Source of the DNA: Talaromyces rugulosus
Taxonomy: Eukaryota; Ascomycota; Eurotiomycetes; Eurotiales; Trichocomaceae
Reading direction: 5' to 3'
DNA: 64,000 bases
Assembly: GCF_013368755.1 (NCBI RefSeq)
Contig: NC_049564.1
Span: 2,054,001-2,118,000 of the forward strand
Shown here: positions 59,961-64,000 of the stretch, piece after piece
Layout: every line of letters begins with the position of its first letter
Position numbering within the stretch: the first letter of the stretch is position 1
The notes under the pieces: generated by a model
Databases searched by the model: none
Told to the model about the DNA's origin: nothing
The model's input: the letters and a program-made list of their open reading frames with translations, nothing else
Position numbers and translations under genes: made by a program

Positions 59961-60911
59961 CTAGTCGAAATTTGTCGTCATCCCCACCTCTCGGAAAGCA
60001 TCAAGATTGTCCTTTAACTGCTGAATTTTGGTGTCCGATCTCTGGTAACAGTCAGGTCCAAGAGGCAAGCGCAAGAAATTGGTTTTGCCCTCTCCGACCC
60101 CGGTTCCGGTAACGACATCGTATATAATCTCGGACGCTTTAACCGGATCCCCTGGTTGCTTCTGATCCATTCTGGTGAATTTCTGTAGTACGTCATCAAG
60201 CGGAGTCCCCTTGTACGCAGGATTCAAGCCAGCTGCCGGTGTAGAGAAGCCAGAAAGAAAAGTTGTCCTAAACGCCCCTGGTTCGACGATCAAAACTCTG
60301 ATTCCAAACCCTCCAACCTCACGGGACAAAGCCTCGGAGAAACCTTCAAGCGCAAATTTGCTGCTGGCGTATAGACCGCAGGAGGGAAGACCATCAAGGG
60401 CGGCAATGCTGCTTATGTTCACTATAGTGCCTGACTTTTGAGCGCGCATGAACGGGAGGACAGCTTTGATGGTTCGCATCGCCCCATAAAGATTGACGTT
60501 GAATTGGCTATGTATTTCTTCCTCACTAATATGGGAAAGACATTAGCCTCAAAACCCCGTTTAAAGTAGATGTCCGGGGTGAAAAACTAGAAAGGAAACC
60601 GAGACATTTATCACTCACTTGACATCCTCTATGCCACCAGACATAAAAAAGGCAGCATTATTTACCAAGACATCGATCTTCCCTGCTCCTAAACTCTTGA
60701 TCGCAGAGTCAACATCCTGTACAGCTGAGGGCGATGTGACGTCAAGTTTGACCCATTTACCCCCTAGGGACTCTATTTGCGGATTTTCTTGCGCTGCTTT
60801 TATAGGATTCCGGGTTGCTGCAATGACTTGGTGGCCATGCTTAAGTACTACTTCGGTAAGGACGAGGCCAAACCCAGCGCTGGCACCAGTAATTAACCAC
60901 ACCTGCGACAT
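59961..60911 (-). CDS. Short-chain dehydrogenase/reductase
   Basis: NADP(H)-type oxidoreductase, 285 aa. Two exons: 60911-60619 and 60525-59961. Cofactor motif VWLITGASAGFG lies at about residue 4-15, with VIAATRNP at the end of beta 2 suggesting NADP preference. Then come VLVNNAAFFMSGGIEDV, the catalytic Ser in IVNISSIAALDGLPSCGL, and YASSK. GIRVLIVEPGAFRTTFL after the active site is typical of the oxidoreductase group often annotated from fungal accessory regions. The substrate is unknown. It lies 3' of a Zn2Cys6 gene in the same orientation, so local regulation is possible. Confidence 0.9.
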
Positions 60912-61429
60912 TTTTTAGATATATCGATTGATGGAGTGCGATGGGTTTTGATATTTGGCAATATGATTATGAAAGTTGCAGATATCTCAATGCCCGCACC
61001 ACAGAATGTTCCGTAGAACGTACTTTGTCCCTCTTTAAATAAACAATTAATTAATCTGCATCCCACTTCGAAAATGGTGGAGATAGTAGGTACGATTAAT
61101 AATCTAGAAACGATGAATGTTTCGTTAACTAACACCTCTTTGGTAGAACTGAGTCGATCTCCAGAGAACTGCCCTTTAAAAGCGTATATGCCGACGAGTG
61201 GGGTCAGGTCTGCCCGGATATAGGATTTAAAGTACAGTAATTCCGGCATAGTGTTCAGCTTATTATTAGTCTCGCCAATGAGATTGGATACTCTATCCTG
61301 GGTAGAAATATACGATTCTAGTGGGGATGGCCTTATGATACGATCCAATGCGAACACTTACGTAATTTACATTGGAACCACTATAAATCATCAAATCCTG
61401 GAGCAGCAAAAATGCCACGAATGCTATCT
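60912..61429. other. SDR promoter region
   Basis: Between the SDR start and the Zn2Cys6 stop. The minus frame 61357-60893 (154 aa) has no known motif and overlaps the SDR start, so I do not support it. Confidence 0.45.
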
Positions 61430-63820
61430 TCAAACGATCCAGTCAAGCCTTGAACATACGAATCTAATGAATTCTGGGCAAATATCAGTAGCGTCCCGGT
61501 GGATTAGAGAAGAGCACATACCCAATCAAAATCTGGGCCGAGGAAGTCGATAGCCTCCGATCGTTCCTGTAAATACGTTGGATCGGTCAACACCAATTGT
61601 CCAACTGGCCTGGATTCTGCAGCGGAAGTCTGGGGGAGTGCGTCATATCTGATAGACAAAGATTGCGGTGTAGGATATGGTCTTGTTTTGTGAGATACGG
61701 TAGTAGGAAATGAAGAATGCGAAAAATGTCCAATGACAATGTCCAAGATACGAGCTATTCGAGCTGCAGGTGCGGATTTTGGTGCCGCTTTCCAAATTGA
61801 ACAAGCAGTGTTCAACGCTTGAAGCACATCTGATGCTGTTGGTAAATCGTTTTCCCCCATGCTCGAAACTAAAGCTCTGCCAGAGGAGTGATCTGACTTG
61901 AAACAGTTTTCTTGCAAGTATAAACATAGGATTATAGCTGGCAAGAAAAAACTGTCTCCAAAGGGATGAGGTCCGTACCATCGCTGGTACTGGAGATATC
62001 GGCCGGGCTGCATTTCGTCGTAGCTATTTCGTTGATGTGATAATAATGCCATGGCGGACTGAACGCATTCTGATTTGAAGACCAATGAACTCTGCCCGTT
62101 AAGATCCGACGTGTTTCTAATATATCGCTTGTAAATAACACATATTGCCTGGTGGGAAAGTACATCTAGCTGCACTCTTTGCAGGCAGATATAAGGATTT
62201 CCAACCATGGCGGCCTCCCACGAATGGAATTGTAAGTGTGGTGGCAGTGATAGACGGATTTCGTGTATTTTCTTGGCCAATTCTTGCATGCGGTGGGACT
62301 TTTCACATTTGTCCGCTAAAGAGTGTATATTCTCGATAATTTTAGCAATGACATCGAGTATTCGCATTTTCACCACCCCATACCCGTTGTCTATCATCTC
62401 CGACAATGGTCGTTCCAAGGGTGGTTCAAGCATCCCTTCGTAAAGGTCTGTCTCATTTAAGCTACAAGGAAGTCTTGTGTCAGTTTCATTTGATCTGACG
62501 GCCGTTGGGAGACCAAGATGAAAAGATGTAAGAGTGTCCATTCCCCGAACCAGTGACCAAATACGCCGTCTCATCTCGCCTTCAAAAACCGACAGGTTCG
62601 GGAAATTGACCGGGTCACGATGCAGACCCATCCTGACAGCGGCTCTGACCATGGCAGCAATTGAGTTAACTGAGTTTTCGGCTTGGGTAATGAAACCGGA
62701 GACACTTAGTAGAATCATAGTCTGGAGGGTTTGGGTCGGCTGTTGGGTCGATACATGGGAAATGCACTGAATCGCGCGTGCTTTGTACGTTGTTGCTTGG
62801 TCTTGGGAGATGACAGCCGTCTCTAGCGTCGCCATTACGCCGTCGATATATGTCAGATAGGCTTCAGTAGTGAGGTACAACATGGAAAAAAGAATTCCTA
62901 GCCAAGAAATAGGTGCGCGAGAAGGCTGCCGCCAAAAGCTCTCATACTAAATGCAGTTTTAGCTTCTCGAACAGGAGATTTAGAACAAGTAGATGTATCA
63001 AAGTACCTGTCCAAGAAAAGATGGCTTATGACAAATGACTGATAACAGTAATCAGAGACAAACTATCGATAGACAGGGTGCGTTAACTTACACAAAGACG
63101 GACCAGCAGGACCGCTAGGGTCGAAGAAGACTCTCAGCAGCTCATCAATAGCCTTGCGAGAGGGCAAGTCGCCAAGAAGATCCTTTTGCAGTGAGGTGAC
63201 GGCTTTATATGAAGAATCATCTCCAAAGGAGTATGCCGTTGTCAGCGCCGCTTCATCTGGCGACACACCGATGTTTGGAGACAACTGTTGAGAGTGAGCG
63301 CGACCGACAGGCACAAATTCAGATGACATTCACCTCTTGGACTACAGTGCTCCAGTGAGTTTCGCCTCGGTACGGAGTATCGTTCTGTTCGCCAGTAAAG
63401 CTATAGCCATTCTGAGAATGCTCAGATTGGGTATCCAAATCTTGAGTAGTCCTTGGTTCACCTTGTTTCGTGGGACTGATGGCAGGCTCTGTTACACTTT
63501 CGTGCTTCTCGTATTTACAAGACGATGGGTTGTTGTACGCAATACAGTTTTGACAAGGGTGCTCTCGGTTGCATTTGATCCTGGCCGATGTGAAATCAGT
63601 ACTCACGGTTCTTGGTTGAGAACTCATTTCATATGAAACTCTGGTAAGGTGTGACGCACTTGCGGGTCCGACACGGGGCACATGCTGTTGAGATGCGATT
63701 CCGTTTGGCAAACTTCCTTTGCCGACGCGGTGCAGGAGGCATAATCATGTAAATTAAACCAAGCGAGGTTTCCGATGAAATCGTCGTCATAGGATGAAGG
63801 GAAAGGATTGCGGTCATCAA
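61430..63820 (-). CDS. Zn2Cys6 transcription factor with fungal-specific TF domain
   Basis: Nuclear regulator of about 700 aa. Six minus-strand exons: 63820-63660, 63580-63334, 63284-63092, 63038-63007, 62946-61522 and 61474-61430. The zinc cluster is split by the first intron: ACAPCRTRK joins IKCNREHPCQNC and SSCKY, giving all six Cys. Exon 4 is 32 nt and provides HKPSFLGQ, which joins YESFWRQPSRAPISWLG, the entry to the fungal-specific domain. That domain continues with VRAAVRMGLHRDP, EGEMRRRIWSLVRGMDTLTS and HLGLPTAVR. The start is uncertain: ATGs at 63820, 63748 and 63742 are all in frame, and the later ones fit a usual short leader. The last exon ends at a TGA at 61430. Targets are unknown. 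Confidence 0.85.
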
Positions 63821-64000
63821 AAGGAAACGTGCCGAAGAGGTTTTATCTCCGCGGATTTAATAGAATCATCCCCCGAAAGGGCAAATCACGTGTGGCTTTG
63901 TGGCCCATTGGTTTATTTACTTTTTGAAAAATTAATTTTCATGACTCTAACACGGTTTTCAAATTGATGACGTAAAATCATGGAGAAGTGCGCATTTGTT
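63821..64000. other. Promoter side of the Zn2Cys6 gene
   Basis: AT-rich end of the window; contains aatcacgtgtgg near 63886 (a CACGTG E-box) and ccattgg near 63906 (reverse CCAAT box). Confidence 0.4.

Noticed and set aside
60893..61357. 154-aa minus frame
   Set aside because: Overlaps the start of the SDR, has no motif, and sits between two same-strand genes where a promoter is expected.

Overview
The window is fungal nuclear DNA. Protein-coding genes are interrupted by many short introns (about 45-120 nt, GT...AG, often GTAAGT or GTATGT donors), ATGs often follow CCACC or GACC, and the gene content is that of a filamentous ascomycete: Zn2Cys6 and bZIP-DUF3425 regulators, many MFS and APC transporters, secreted glycoside hydrolases and a penicillopepsin-type protease. 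The alpha-galactosidase and protease look most like Aspergillus/Penicillium proteins, so Eurotiales is my best guess. All exon coordinates were worked out by hand from splice signals and family fit.

Layout. 1-602: 3' end of an MFS sugar transporter. 1068-2430 (-): bZIP-DUF3425 regulator. 2894-4304 (-): GH28 pectinase pseudogene with four lesions. 5510-7078: NCS1 purine/cytosine permease. 8111-8691: small secreted protein. 9011-15437: a possible quinate/protocatechuate group (QutC-like dehydratase, SDR, QutD-like permease) that also holds a divergent amidoligase-like gene. 16195-17970: APC permease. 18394-19618: PP2C phosphatase. 19874-21625 (-): MFS exporter.

23940-27936: a convergent GH27 alpha-galactosidase and GH35 beta-galactosidase. 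28682-29991 (-): aspartic protease. 29992-34409 is a gene desert rich in short repeated motifs. 34410-36052 and 36240-37880 (-): a Dal5-type MFS transporter converging on a ten-exon taurine/sulfonate-type dioxygenase. 38786-39451 (-): promethin-like membrane protein. 41782-43143: GH5 exgB-like glucanase. 43393-43779 (-): DUF4267 protein. 44518-45255 (-): GH11 xylanase. 45256-49049: a second desert with a telomere-like tract and a GC-rich island.

49050-52728: two amino-acid permeases, tail to tail. 53802-54930: PEP-mutase/isocitrate-lyase family enzyme. 55757-57710: FAD monooxygenase converging on a SnoaL-like protein. 58664-59263 (-): a hydrophilic-protein gene cut by an in-frame TGA. 59961-60911 (-): SDR. 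61430-63820 (-): Zn2Cys6 regulator.

The window reads as accessory, nutrition-oriented chromosome arm: uptake systems next to catabolic enzymes, secreted polymer-degrading enzymes, at least one dead enzyme gene, and long AT-rich spacers. I saw no CRISPR, no intact transposon, no rRNA and no convincing tRNA.
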